A stretch of DNA of 64,000 nucleotides from Stratiolaelaps scimitus (taxonomy: Eukaryota; Arthropoda; Arachnida; Mesostigmata; Laelapidae). Below the pieces are notes generated by a model. It had not been told where the DNA came from. It made no database searches and saw only the letters and a list, made by a program, of their open reading frames with translations. The stretch's first letter is position 1, and each line of letters opens with the position of its first letter. The stretch spans positions 2,108,001-2,172,000 of the forward strand of contig JABWDB010000035.1 in assembly GCA_019614645.1 (NCBI GenBank), in the 5' to 3' direction. Made by a program: the position numbers and the translations under genes. Shown piece after piece: positions 48,801 to 61,264 of the stretch.

Positions 48801-51476
48801 AATCGTCGGCGACTTTATAATGAGTGGAGTAACAAATACTGAGGATATCAACAGCGTGCACAGATGTTCAATCTCTTCAGGCCAGCGAACGTTGAGTCGT
48901 TAAATTTTGTCCGTTCATATCGAGCTCTGATGAAAAATGTTTCTCCCTCCAAATACGATGAACTGAAATTTATATGTTCATATCGACGAAGTGGTTGTCA
49001 ACATAGCGATTGTCAGCATGGTGATAACGATTTTATTTAAATATTTTCGGAAGAACCTGCATTTCTAGGTTTTCACACGAACATAGATGTGGTTGTTCAA
49101 ACATGTCAACAAAGGCTACGACCCTATTCATACTCAGCCTTGTACCATTGCATAGGTTGTGTGATAATAAATAATCTGTACGGAATAGCGAATGACTTAA
49201 AACCTGTAAAGGAATTCAGTGGTTTTTGGGCTGCAGGGTGAATTGAGTTTAGGGACCGCGTAACTCGAGATGTTCCTCTATCTATTCTCAGAGTTCTCCC
49301 AGTCCCAACACAGGGCAGAACATTTTGTTTTGCGTGTCTGTTAGGCTTAGACGCGGCGTTACCTGCGACAGTGGGATTGACGTTTCCTAAGTTTTGTGAA
49401 TCGTGCCTGATCGTCTCTTCGAATTACACGCTTCTCCTTCAATATGAGATAGAGTATTCATTTCCATTAAGCGGTTTTTTTTGTACACAGGCGTGTTAAC
49501 GAATCGATTTCCTACCATTTGGGTAAATTGGTCATTAACAGAGGAATTGGCGGATGAATGGGACGTTATGAATTGACAAAAGAAGCGGAAAGGTTCTTCC
49601 GGGCAATGAACCCCTTCAAAGGCTTCTAGATCAAGACAGCGTACTGGTAAGGTTCTCTTCTCGATACCCCGTTAACCAGGGATATCGTCCCCTCCTGTGG
49701 TCGCAGAGCTGTTTATGGGACGTTTCACACGGGAGAAGGACAGGCACGATATTGGGCCAACCATTGCGCTCCTCCACGCCCCAATACGATATCCAGCGTA
49801 GAACTGGGCATCGTTGTTCCCTCGCGGCCTATAACGTCTGTCAACCTCGGCGGCACGCATCCCACTTTTCGGCTCAGGCTCGTCCATCCCGCTGTAGTCA
49901 GACGACTACAAAACAGGCCCACAGAGCCTTATAGCCGTCAACAATGTTTCGAAGGCCTGAGGTCGCCGGACGTCGATATACCTTCGCTCGAGCTCTGGGA
50001 CGTTCCCAATCGGGAATGCTACATGCTTTCTTCTAGTGGCTTTCGCTGCCTTTCCACGGCAATGAACGACTCAGACCAGACACACGCCGCCGCCGTTTGA
50101 TAGCCATTGTGATTGTGGGGGCAGAACGGTGGTGCCGCATACGTAGCGAAACTGCTCCTTAAACTTCTTGGCTGCTGCTGCTTCTACTGCTGCTACTGTG
50201 GTGCTGCTATACTGTGAATTTGGCTGAAATTCGCGTGTCGGATGCTCGTTTCCTCTATCCCAAACTGTTCGCACAAACAGTTCGCAAGACGTTCTGGCGT
50301 TCCTTCATTGCTTGTGGTGTTCCTGCAATCGACACTTTATTCTGTATGCACGCACTCTTTCGGGCGCCAGTCCTTTCGGCGTCGGCCAGCGTCGGCCAGC
50401 CGCTGTTCGCTTATAGTGCGGTAGCGGTTGGTTGGGGGTACGCGGAACACACAGAGAGAAACGGGTGGTGACGGTGCCCGGCTGTGCCCTGTCCGAGTCG
50501 AATTACTCTGTCCACACACACACACACACACGTACACTGACACAGGCACTGGCATAGAGCGAGCAATACAGCCATCCGACGCGCCTCTATTCGCGGCGGT
50601 CGGTGGCCCAGCAGGCTCGTGAGTATGCAGCAATGCCGCGAAGATGCTGGGAGATAGGGGATGTCGGTCTTGCAGCGCAGGAAGCCGGCAGTCCAAGCCA
50701 ATGCAAAGGGAAGTCCCATCTAGAGGGCACTTTATGGCCGGGCCGGGATATGGCCACGTCCCTCGGTGTATATTCGTAATGCAACTCATAAGGATGCAGC
50801 TGTATAAAGATGCGGCAAAGATGAGGCCAGCGGCCGTCGGACCGGGGGTCGTAGGCCGACAAGACGCTCGAGATAGGAAAAAGAGCACTCTGCTAAGGCA
50901 ACGAAGCCCGTCCAGCGTCTACGAACCCCTGATGACTGCGAAGCCGAATGACGAACGCTGGCCAGGACGACTTGCAGCGTGTGGGAGAGTGCCATGGTGC
51001 AAGATCTGAGAAGCTAACTTCTGCCTGACTGCTGACCAGCTACAAAGGAACGCAGGAAGATATCGCATCATGTTGCTAGCGAAATTGGAATTGAACCTGG
51101 TGAGATTAGCAGGTGGGCCACTACGAATAAAATGCTATACGTTATTATAGCTACGATCTTAGGGAGCACCGTCGGATGCCACCGCATCTCAAGTAGCCCG
51201 AAACATTGAGAGCGACCCCTGTTTAGTTAGGATGTGTTTGTCTGTTCAGTTATGCAAATTGCGGTAAACATGGCAACAGAAGAAAGCAGATATTCATTTA
51301 TATGCGCCAACAAGACCATGTTGCGGATCGTTTCTACAGCGAGCGAGCGAGCGAGCTAGTTCATAAGCATAGTTACATGAACAGGTGCTCTCTCAACTAT
51401 CATCATTATTGTCATTTTTGCTGAGGAGCGATCTCTGGCACGGGACGTCACTATAATAGATTCTTCATTTCCCGAG

Positions 51477-51520
<44 letters not shown>

Positions 51521-52247
51521 CTTCATCGATGGTTGCATCAATCCCTTAATAAGGCGCTTTGTAAGGTGCTTGATAAACTGACTTCTTTTGCAGAAGGCTT
51601 GCACATTTACATTAAGTAGTGGGCCCTAAACCAGCGATTCTAGCTTCTGTCTGCAAGGGATTTGTGGTCGATCAATCAGAGTTTAATGCCGTCGCACGTC
51701 CCGTACCAAATGCGTATTGACCAAGATCACATTCATGAGAACTATATATAATTCTGTTGAGAATGAAAATTTACACTGACAAAAGCCACCAACGTATTAC
51801 TTGGTGTAAGCATCAAAGTGACATCACATATATCAAGTGTTGCAGCAAAGAGGCAATCCACTTAATAGATATAATAGATCCCAGCAATAGAAATGAGACA
51901 CGCTCCCGGTCCATTGCATCGTACAAAAAGCAATTAGAAAGTGCACCTGCCGCCGACACTTTCAACTGACTCGCACCATCACCGGGTGATGAGTGTAGTG
52001 CCGAAAATATTACTGAAGTATCCGGTCCCTGTTCAGAGGAAGGGCGCATCATCCAATCGATACTGCCAGTAGGCTTCACCATCTCGCAAAACATCTCCAC
52101 AATCTTCCTGGAAGAGAAAATCATTTATCGTTCGGTTAATTGGAGCAATCGACACTACAGACGTATTACGTCAGTTAAACACGATAACGCTCACCTTTTT
52201 TCTCCGTGTCTCCGTGCTCTCCCGCTCTCCCTCTCTTTCCGACAGCT
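45816..52247. other. Stretch without recognised genes; GC-rich at about 47.3-48.0 and 49.7-51.0 kb
   Basis: A perfect small stem-loop lies at 46570-46602. TA repeats lie near 47278-47295, 47308-47322 and 51478-51518, a CA repeat near 50514-50531, and a GAGC tetranucleotide tract near 51338-51355. From 48.07 to 49.65 kb there is no open frame of 60 codons. In the GC-rich patches overlapping frames occur on both strands and none shows a recognised family. Confidence 0.35.
46570..46602. other. Perfect 14 bp stem-loop
   Basis: AGTCCCACTAATCT is followed by a 5 nt loop and its exact reverse complement AGATTAGTGGGACT. No function is implied; no neighbouring gene is recognised. Confidence 0.7.
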
Positions 52248-52337
52248 GCGAAATAGTCCAAAACTGTCTTTCGAGCTGACCCTCAGCTGTTCCCCTATCT
52301 GACAGACCTCAGCTCTTAGCCTTAGCGAAATAGTCCA
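52248..52337 (-). mobile_element. Short retroposon family B, copy 2, with 13 bp target-site duplication
   Basis: Direct repeats GCGAAATAGTCCA at 52248-52260 and 52325-52337 flank 64 bp containing the family core in the minus orientation (plus strand: GAGCTGACCCTCAGCTGTTC, then CCCTATCTGACAGACC). It differs from copy 1 at only a few core positions and ends at nearly the same 5' point. The end next to the upstream duplication is GAAAGACAGTTT rather than a clean A-run. Confidence 0.85.
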
Positions 52338-54249
52338 GGAAAAGACCAACTGCCCGGGAGCCATGACTGATGTTGAAATGGCCCCCTCTGGCGGCATCAC
52401 ATCGTCGTATGCGGTAAAAGCGTCCTCCAAACAATTAGCGCAATTAGCAGCCCCGAAATTGGTTTCATGTCAAAAAACAGCAAATAAAGGAAGATCCGAT
52501 ATCGGGCGAGGCGATTGCCACGTAATAGAATTAGCATAATATCCGCGTAGACGAAGCCGAACATGAAAGTCGAAAGCGACTACTCATGAAGCCGTTCTAA
52601 TTAAATAATTCGATGCAGAGGCACCATCGACTTTAGGTATCTTCGCTCGCGGCAGTGATATCTTTATCTCTCTCTCTCTCTCTCTCTCTCTTCGAGTTGG
52701 TATTAATTTCCTAGCGACAACGAGAGCTTTGTGCTTTGTCCAGCTCCCGTTAGCCTCGATTCTGTCTTCCACTGCTCTATTCCGTGCTCTAGATCCTGAA
52801 ATGTTGGCAGATGGTTGGTGAGGATTAACAACGCGCTCGCAATCAGCGAGCTTTGAAATATACACCAGTATACAGGGCAGAGAGCCCCCTCCAGGCCATG
52901 GCGGAGCCCCACGCACGCGCTGGTAGGGGATTAAGAATCACACATACAGAGAGAGAGACACACACGCACACGCGCGCGCGCCTACATCGAGGGTGACTCT
53001 CAAAGACACCCGCGGACCGGAGGCAAACCGTGATTAAAGCGTTTCCTGTGTACAGACTACGCAGATGATCTGGACAGCTAACGAGGACGCCGTATACGTA
53101 GTCGGGTTCCGCGCTCGACCAGACCCTGCCTGATCTCTCCTCTCGCACAGTTAACACTGACACAATGACACAGCATGAATTGAATAAAACCTACTGGCCA
53201 TACGTATCCACTACGTTTGGTGTTCGCAAACCGATTTGACACTCTATAATGGTTTGGCTCTGTTTGGTCCCTTATTCTATCGTCTATTAAACAGGGTGTG
53301 GATGTAATATCTTCCGGAGGCTTCTAGGCTAGGTTAGCTAAACCACAAATACAGTTCGAGGGCATAGACGTGGCGTCGACCACACCCTGGATTAGTTCAG
53401 TGTCGAGACGAGTGCAGAATGATCTCGAAATTGCAGCTGGTTGGATATTCACTTTCTCCTACAGCCCTCTTCCAGCCAGCCATTTTTATTGGGGATACTT
53501 GTACGCTAAAATACTATTGTGTCTAGCAACACTGTATTCAGCAAGACGCGAATGAGTGCTGTTGTTATAATAATACCCACATTTGAAATTATAGTTGTTT
53601 GTTATCTGAGAAGAGATTGTCATCGAATGATTGGCAAATGCAGGCTGCCAGGAAGGTTACGAAACCTTATGAACCGCACGATTTCCGGCCATGAATTTTG
53701 GTCATCACTACGGCTTGCCACGTTCCGTTCTGTGGTACACGTGTAGTGTGTTATAACTATTAATTACAATTATTGCCTATATTACGTCTCCGGTCTCATA
53801 TGTTATACGTAAGTAAATGAAAGAAGCGGCCGGATGATGTGTAGTCGTGAACTATTGTATTATATAATATAATACAGTAAATAAACAGTTTGTGTCACGA
53901 AACGAAATGAAGCACTGAAGACTTTTATAGTTTTCCTGTCAATTTAAAGGTCCATACGAGCCCAGAATATCGACAATCAAGGGAAAGAACGCCCATGTAG
54001 AACTATTTTCACAAAACGTTCTAGTCTTTTTTCTTCAGGGAACAAGCTCCCGGGCGTCTCCTCGGGAACTCTTATATTTTTTATTTATATCAATAATATA
54101 TACTACAAAAAAAAACACATTATAGCATAATGAATATGTTGAAACAAATATTCTGCTATTTCAGTGTGCTGTTGTACGACAGCACAAATGAACATAGCGA
54201 GTGAACACGCTGCCCAGGAACAATCAACGCACATAACACAGACGGGTTT
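52338..54249. other. Stretch without recognised genes
   Basis: A CT microsatellite lies near 52668-52690 and a compound GA/CA/CG repeat at about 52948-52980. The open frames are short and unassigned. Confidence 0.35.
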
Positions 54250-54456
54250 TAGAATTATACTGTAGCGAGCTCGGTGGTGGTGTTGTGCATTCGTGTTCGT
54301 CTGCCTTGCAGCCGGAGGAGACATGCAGGTTCGATCCCGAGCGGTGCACGTTTACATTTAGGGATTCGTCTTTGGAGGCAATGTTAAAAGCAATTCGGTG
54401 GACATTCAATGTTGGCTGTGAGCTAGAACCGGAAACACTTACCATTGTAGAACTAT
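54250..54456 (+). mobile_element. tRNA-headed SINE family A, full copy
   Basis: The head carries an A-box-like TAGCGAGCTCGG (about 54263-54274) and a good B box, GGTTCGATCCC (54328-54338). Between them are GTGCATTCGTGTTCGTCTGC and CTTGCAGCC, also seen in the copy at 26721-26893. The body runs through GCACGTTTACATTTAG and GGAGGCAATGTTAAAAGCA to the shared tail GTGGACATTCAATGTTGGCT then GTGAGC. Imperfect repeats TAGAATTAT (54250-54258) and TAGAACTAT (54448-54456) may be an eroded target-site duplication. The alignment with the 26.7 kb copy is clear although substitutions and small gaps are frequent, so this is an older insertion. Confidence 0.85.
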
Positions 54457-55355
54457 TTCTTCAATTTCGACAATGACAATGCCACCTGTACCATCGTAAT
54501 ATTGAAAAACAATATCCGAATAATCCATTGGACTACGTATTACGACAATCTTGTGTGGAGCCTGTGGCAGTATCAACCTCTTACTTGGGGCGTCGCTCTG
54601 GAACTCGAGCCACTTATTGAAGCTTTTCATTTTCATAGTTCGCTATGTAAATTGTGACAAGTTGCGTTTCACTTCGATGGCACTCTGAGTAGTGAACGAG
54701 CTCTCAGATACGAAAGACAGAATCTGGCAGTCGCTTCTGGTGTAGTGTCCTGTCTGAGGGACACAGACAATTTATACGAGATATCCTTCGTAAATACCTA
54801 GCTAACGATTCATTGACATTTATGTAAATGCTCAACTTGTGCTGACAGGCTTAGCAAAAACGTGGCTCATTCGTGACAATAATGCTTGCCATTTATGCGG
54901 AGCTTTAGTCAAATCATTATTTTAATTAAAATCATAGTTTTAAATTTGTTATACTGCCCCAGGGTATATCTACGTTTCTAATTGCTCCTTTTTCATTTAC
55001 TTTTTATTTTACAATGAGAACTTAAGTATTTGTGAAAAAGTGCAGTTCCAAATAAACCAATGAACCAATGAATTTTGCTGTTGGATTGACTGGCACGTGG
55101 ACCTCAGGTGTACATCAGCCTGTAGTAAACTTCAACCTACGTTGGCGAGCACAGTTTGTGGAGGTAAAAACATTTATGACAATCTCGTGTCAAGTACGAA
55201 AAAAACGTCGTAATAGTATACACGAACATGAGATAGGTAGTTAAATTAAACAGCAAGAAATACATAGACTCATACTGCCAACCCGCTCGTGATCAGTGCG
55301 CTTTCAGTTTGGCTGTGTATTACAGCTGATGTCAGCCTATGTATATATATGTATA
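54457..55355. other. Stretch without recognised genes
   Basis: AT-rich sequence, with no open frame of interest beyond a short minus-strand one at 54439-54636 that shows no family signature. A TA-rich tract at about 55340-55361 adjoins the mariner end. Confidence 0.35.
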
Positions 55356-55360
55356 TATAT

Positions 55361-56110
55361 TAGATGGACGCATAAGTTCGTTCGTGACTTTTACTTTAAA
55401 CACAGCATTTCAACCGAATTACAGAAATAGATTAATATATTATGTTTTTGCCGTCGTTATCTACGATCGAATTGTCAAGTGCACGACGAGTTACCAAATG
55501 TATTTTGTTACGAATTTCTCTTGTAAGTGAACTGAAAAGGTTGGCGTAAGGAGCCTCCAGTAGAATTTTCCAGTCGAGCTTTCGCAGGGCGTCTGGAACC
55601 TCCTTTTTAGCATGGCCGCGTTCGTTGCAACTGGGACACATAGAGATTTCTGTTTTGTTTATTTCAAACTTTGCTCAGTGTATCAGGCTCTTTCAGTACA
55701 AGCAAACGCAAATTGTGGTAGCTTGAGGATGGAGATGTGGCTTAGCTCTGAGCTTTAGCGCGTCACCTAGAGCCACCAATGAATTTCTCTGCTTCATATT
55801 GACGTGGAACACACCAGCTCTCGTCACCCGTAATAATTCTGCGTAGGAATCGGCTATAATAGCCGTATGGGGGTCTGTGCCTAGTGATATATTTAGCGGA
55901 AGCGAAAAACGGTGCCTCCTTGTGCCCTTTGCTCATCTGGTACTGAAGCCCCTAATTATTGAGTAAATCCCATAGATTCAGGATGTCTGGAGATAGATCG
56001 ACTGGTCACAGCCCATTGTCTAGAGCAATTTACGACTCGTTCGCCGGCCGTCCTCCTTCAAAGTGTCTTGGCCTTCAGGAACGAGGGATCATTAGCCGCT
56101 GACATACGTG
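55361..56110 (-). mobile_element. mariner-type DNA transposon remnant
   Basis: The edge at 55361 reads TAGATGGACGCATAAGTTCG, like the end of a mariner terminal repeat. The interior encodes a broken mariner transposase on the minus strand. No matching inverted repeat was found at the far end, so the 5' part of the element appears lost or too diverged, and the limit at 56110 is approximate. Confidence 0.75.
55395..56100 (-). pseudogene. mariner transposase pseudogene
   Basis: On the minus strand, and across frameshifts, the sequence gives a helix-turn-helix remnant, then QMSKGHKEAPFFASA (compare the family's WVPHxLSxxQKxxR region) and YGYYSRFLRRIITGDESWC with the first catalytic aspartate (about 55814-55860). 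It continues with ALKLRAKPHLHPQATTICVC, then GHAKKEVPDALRKLDWKILL near the position of the second catalytic aspartate, which is not preserved (CNERGHAKK replaces the usual DNA-x-PH motif). The next segment, APYANLFSSL, lacks the SPDLAPSDYH stretch that should hold the third aspartate. The copy lacks two of three catalytic residues and is interrupted by stops. Confidence 0.85.
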
Positions 56111-56429
56111 TAGCGATACACACACATTGTAAACACATGTGCGACTAAGTGGTATCTCTCTTTGTATTATCAAAGACTAAAAGCAGACATATCGAGATCA
56201 TACTATAAGGTAATATGTTTAATCGTACGATTCAATCAATTCAAATTTCGCCGAGTCATTTTTTCCCCTAAAGTCTCTATCTTCGAACCACCGATAAAAG
56301 GTTGGGTATGCTTACGGTTGGGTATGCTAACAGTGAGACAAAGCCATCTCAATATTTGTGTTACTTTGCCCGTTAGATGTATTATAGCTTCTCCTGACAT
56401 CGAATAAAAATGTTTGTTTTTTTTGTGCA

Positions 56430-56707
56430 GAGTCCAAAGGAAATTCATTCATGAAATACAGCTGAATGCAGCACTCCGGATCGCCCTAGGCAGATTTGTA
56501 ACGACTGCACAGCCAAAGGCGCATCCCAATGGACAGGAGGGTGCCGCTTGCGAAATGCAATGGAAGTTGTATTGCCCACAAACCTCCCATCGATCAGCTT
56601 CATGGGCACTTCGACAGGCCGACAACGACGAGCCGTTCGCCAACAAATCTACTATGACACTGGCATCTCTCACGATTCTTCTTCGAGTTTGTAGCGTTCG
56701 TTGGTAG
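56430..56707 (+). CDS. Candidate terminal exon, function unknown
   Basis: A strong acceptor-like tract (T-run then GTGCAG at about 56417-56430) is followed by an open frame of about 92 codons to a stop near 56705. The peptide contains RKFIHEIQLNAALRIALGRF and EMQWKLYCPQTSHR and looks compositionally protein-like. The minus strand also has an open frame of 127 codons across the same DNA, which weakens the case. I recognise no family and see no upstream coding exon. Confidence 0.2.
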
Positions 56708-59420
56708 GCGTGCAACGAGAATGACGGGGCCGAAGCTGTTAGCGAATCTAAGAAATACAAATTTTGTTTTGGGCCTGACTCGGACAACCCCTGACTACAG
56801 GGAAAGGCGAAGGATCTGCGGCTGAATTGCATGTAAAGCAGCGAGAAATCTGGCTACCCGATATATTTGAGTTGGCCTTACAAAGCTCAGGGGTCGGTTG
56901 ATAACCGTTACGATGTATTTACCTTGAGTAATGTTGGGGCAAGTAATTGGATCGTCATGTTTCCCTGTTAGCTTGAAGCTGCAAGCTTTTGACAGACAGG
57001 ATACAAACGGGCCTTTTCAAGGAAATCGACAGTGACACACTCCGGCAGTTCCTCGAACTGTGTGTCCCTCCTTGCCACAGGAATGTCGCCGGGTGATGAA
57101 GTGTCGGATTATTTCGCCCTTCAAAAGTATCAATCTGGTTTGACAACACACTAACGGTCAATTGTGGCCATCACGAAGCCTGTAGAATAAACGAAAGGGG
57201 CATCTGAATAACGTGGACACAAGGTGCGTTCCTCTGCTACCTAAGATCGTTTCTGTATACAAATCTGTTCATCATTGGTCCCCACTTAAAATGAGTTATT
57301 TTTTAAAATAAACTCAGAGCTAGTAACAAATCACGCCACAGTGCCCTGATGTAGGTACGTTTGGCAGGAATTATGGCTACAGCTCTTCATACACTTATTG
57401 TCGTAGATATTCATTTTCGGAAATTCTATTCTTGAGTTGTGCCTCGTATGTGAACCCACCACTTCCCGGTCCCAGCGAAGTGTGTTCCTCCCATATCATC
57501 ATCATGTCATAGTTGGAAAACTCGGAGAGGACAATATTGTAACCGTAGAAGTGCGGTGAAGGGAGCTATTTATCAAATTTAAGACAAATGTTGTACAAAA
57601 ACTTGTCAGAACTACCTCGTACTGCTTAGATAGAGAAGGGGTAATGAGTTTTCTTTTTTAGCGGCTTACGTTGTTCTGGAGTTCCACTCAGCTCACCGGC
57701 ATCTGGATATCGATCCGTTATTTGATCTGACAGCGTCGGTCATTTGATATTACAATGAGCTCATTGTATGGGGCCACCTGTGGAGATATGGGCAAGGATA
57801 AAAACAAATATCAATTTTGCATCTCTGCTGTGGCATCGATAAGTCTTTTCTTTACTCGGGTGTCATCGTGAGTATATAACCTAGATCATTTTTGCTAGTT
57901 CTGGCCATAATCGAGGCGATGTACTTTCAATCGCGGACGCCCTGCTTCGCCGCATGAGTACCGGACCTATGGAGATAATGATCCGATCGGCTTGTACTTA
58001 TTTTCAATGGGAAGCGCCGGGCCTTGAATAGCAGTGATAAAAGCGAGAAACCCAACTGCTATGGCGAGTACCCAATAACTAAACTGTCAGTGGTGGTGCA
58101 ACTTTTGCGAGAGAAAATATTTTTTTTTCTTTGTCACATTTTATCGAGTGTGATCACACACCGTACAGTGAACACGCAACAATGAACAGGTCTGGAAGTT
58201 CGATGGTCAGAGGGCACTTCTAATCCAACGGTAGATACGGCGTTTCCATGGATCGTGTGCGCTTTTTTTTGGGTCACGCACTGCGGGGCAATAACACGGT
58301 GACGAAATCGGAATTCTACTACTCAAATGATCTGTCGATACCCATGAGTTTTGTGAGAGCTTTGCTGACGTCACATTATCAACATATAATAATATGAACC
58401 GTCAACTTTGAAACTTTTTAAGATTTTGAAGACTTTGAAACTTGCCAAGATTTGCAACTCTGCGCACAAGTACACTATTGTAATAAGCTACATTTATGGA
58501 GAATACTTCACCCTTGCATTCCTCAGCATCAGTGCATACATCGGCAGTATGAAGGCTGTATGCTTCTATAGGCGTTTGACTAGCCGAACGGTTGTGGTAG
58601 TAGTAGTAACAGGGAGGTGACTGTCATTATTTTCTACACCATTAACTTTTTCCAATAACGAGGGGTTGTAAGCAGCGAAGAGTAACCACGCGGATGCTAG
58701 TACCACTTTGCGCTTGACTTGTTTCAGCTGTTGCCGGGCCCCACTGAGCGAGGGAGACAGCACAGCTCAGCCTGCTGCAAACATTTGTACGTCTTGGTCT
58801 GAGCCGAAGTTCTGAGTTGTACGCTCCGAATACAGGCTTTCTGGTCTGGCAAGATGCGTTCTTGCAGCATATGGAGCGGCCGGCGAAAGGCGACCTATTC
58901 AGAACGGAGTGTCGTCCGGAAAATGTTGACACTTAAATTAAAATTGGCGTTTCCCTTGCCGTCGATTATCTCAGACATGGCACGTTCCAGAAAACTTAAA
59001 ATGCTAAGCGCTATGGATGCGCTTATCCTTGAGCTCTACTGTTCGACTAGATGCGGGACGGAGTGTAGTGTTATTATATATTAAACATGTTGTACAATTC
59101 ATCGTCACTGAATTCATGGCTCTCCAGGATTCGATATGGTGAGTCCGTTTGCGATTCAAGGTCACAGTTTTAACAGTGTTACTCTGGTGATCTACCAATC
59201 ACTATTAGGGTCCATCGTGTTAGTTTTCCGACCCTCTGACGCCCCTACTGCAGTATCAATGACTCACCCTTTACAAGGGAGGTAATCTATAGTATTTATT
59301 TACTTAATAATAATAATAATAATAATAGAACTTCTAAGGACTCTCTGCTTACATATATGTGCTTCAACCTGAAAGCTCTAACTACGAAAACGACCAGACG
59401 TTCTCCGACAAATCATCATC
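56708..59420. other. Stretch without recognised genes
   Basis: From about 57.2 to 58.4 kb there is no open frame of 60 codons. An AAT microsatellite lies at about 59305-59328. No mobile element or RNA gene is recognisable. Confidence 0.35.
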
Positions 59421-59426
59421 ACGTTT

Positions 59427-60120
59427 ATGGGTAGCATGTGTGCTCCATCAGCCACTACAAGCTGGCCTGCAATGATTCTGATTACCGATATAAGACGAGC
59501 ACTTACCAGAAGAAACTTTTCAATAACTGATCACATCCCCTCGCATACGACTAATGACTCGACCCTTGATCATTTTGCAAGACGGTTGCACGAGCAAGAA
59601 ACACGGTACGAGATTGTCATCTGCGAACTGACTCTAAGGGAGTAACCCAACAGTTCATTGACAAGCTAAGCCAGCATTACTTTGAAGCGGTTCTCCTCTG
59701 AAGTCTCTCTCCGTCCTAATCAGATACAGAAACATCCACTATCTAAGCGATACGGGGATGATATTCAAAACGTTGAGCTCACGAAAGAATATGGAACGCA
59801 ACAAAAGGAAGCTCAACCGCTTTTGAAATCTGCCCTTTTCGCTGATAACCATAAATTATTCCCTTCGGACGACTCAATGAAGGACTTTCAGAAATATGCT
59901 TTCGGAGAAACGGGGCTACAAAACGACACAGTGGTCAAGCACCGCAAAACTATATAGTACCAAGCAGGCCTTCACAGAGATACACAACAATAATTCAGAA
60001 ATTACTACATCACTTTATGCGCACGTTGGGTCGTCGGTGAAGAATAAGCCACAGATTCGCACCGCATCCTTTCCACGCGTGCCGCCATCCGATATGAACA
60101 ATACAAGTTACTAACCCATT
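59427..60120 (+). pseudogene. Probable upstream part of a decayed LINE
   Basis: Three short adjoining plus-strand frames (59427-59645, 59682-59957 and 59896-60114) precede clear reverse transcriptase sequence at 60.27 kb. Their charged, linker-like translations are compatible with the endonuclease-to-polymerase region of the same element, but no motif is decisive. I assign them on position more than on sequence. Confidence 0.3.
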
Positions 60121-60159
60121 ACCGAAGTTGTTCACTGAAAATAGGACTACACATTTGAC

Positions 60160-61262
60160 CTAATTTGAATTTCAGAGCGCTCCACCCATCCCCTAATCAA
60201 AGGGGGTGCCGTCACGTACCATCTAAGGCTAACCCCTTGGAAAGAGGGCACTTGACGTGTTGCATGGCGTTATGTCATCTTCCGAAACACCGCAAACTGG
60301 TGGGATTATTGCACCAGCGACGATTGTGTCCGCCCTACTGTTCATTTTGTTTACAAAATGCGCGACAACTAAATGCTGCACAACGCCATCGGCATGACTA
60401 AATGTGACCACATGTATTATGTTTCACTTAAGAGGAGGTAAGCAGCTTATGCGGACGACACTCACCACATATACCCTATTAAGCAATTCCGTGCTGAAAC
60501 AATTCAAAATATTCAATCGGAACCCGCGCAAGTACCTAATCGACATTGCTTCTTTTAGCCTTTGTTTGTTCTGTCAAATAAAGTGTCTTGTATATTGTAT
60601 AATAGACACCTAATTCCACCACGACAGACACCGATCTAATTTAACCAAAAACAACCGCTACACTTTTCGCCGCCGATAGGGTCAGATTGAGATATTCCCC
60701 AAAACATTTCGTCCGGCATCGCTCCTCTTAGACAGCTTGAAAGCTGTAAAACTAACCCCGTGGATAATGCGTACTATATCTAGGCACAAATCATTCTCTT
60801 GGATATAACAGGTAGAGAAAATTTGTGTCGAAGACTTGTTTTTTATTAACGTCATCGTGTTTAGGCTTAAAATGAACAAAGCCCTCTTTGTTCCCAACCT
60901 TTACTACGGTGTTACGATCTACGGCGGTTTACGGCAAAGGGAAATGAGAGCAGAGTGAAGGTTCTACGAAATACGGCTTTACATAATATTTTTAGATAAC
61001 AAAAAGGCCGGTACCAAATTAATATATAAACAGACAAAAAGCTTCTGCCTTCGAAGTTAAATAAATTCCGCCTCACCACTCTACTGTGATTGGTTGTGTT
61101 AAGGATACCAGACTCCATCGTTTCGACATAAATACAATAAACACAAATTTTCCACAACGCCATCGTTATGTCCAACGTAGATACTGCCATACGCTGTACG
61201 GGAAAGTGAATAAACAATTACTGCCAAACTATTCCTCTAATGGTGTAACTTCTTATGATACA
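60160..61262 (+). pseudogene. LINE reverse transcriptase and C-terminal region, degenerate
   Basis: A frame at 60275 onward gives SSETPQTGGIIAPATIVSAL then LFILFT and, soon after, a degraded TPSA-stop-LNVTT, resembling the palm motif (SGxPQGxIxxPxLF) and the eroded YADD region. About 60750-60930 gives FSWI, EKICVEDLFF and ALFVPNLYYGVTIYGG, closely like the family's segment LSW...ICRK...LYxxLVLPHLxYGVxxWG. After frame breaks, 61090-61250 gives HRYVQRRYCHTLYGKVNKQL, like the C-terminal stretch before the WNxLP ending. The ordered motifs identify a LINE ORF2 of CR1/Jockey-like type; frameshifts and stops show it is dead. It is a different copy from that at 43.5-45.8 kb. Confidence 0.7.
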
Positions 61263-61264
61263 CT

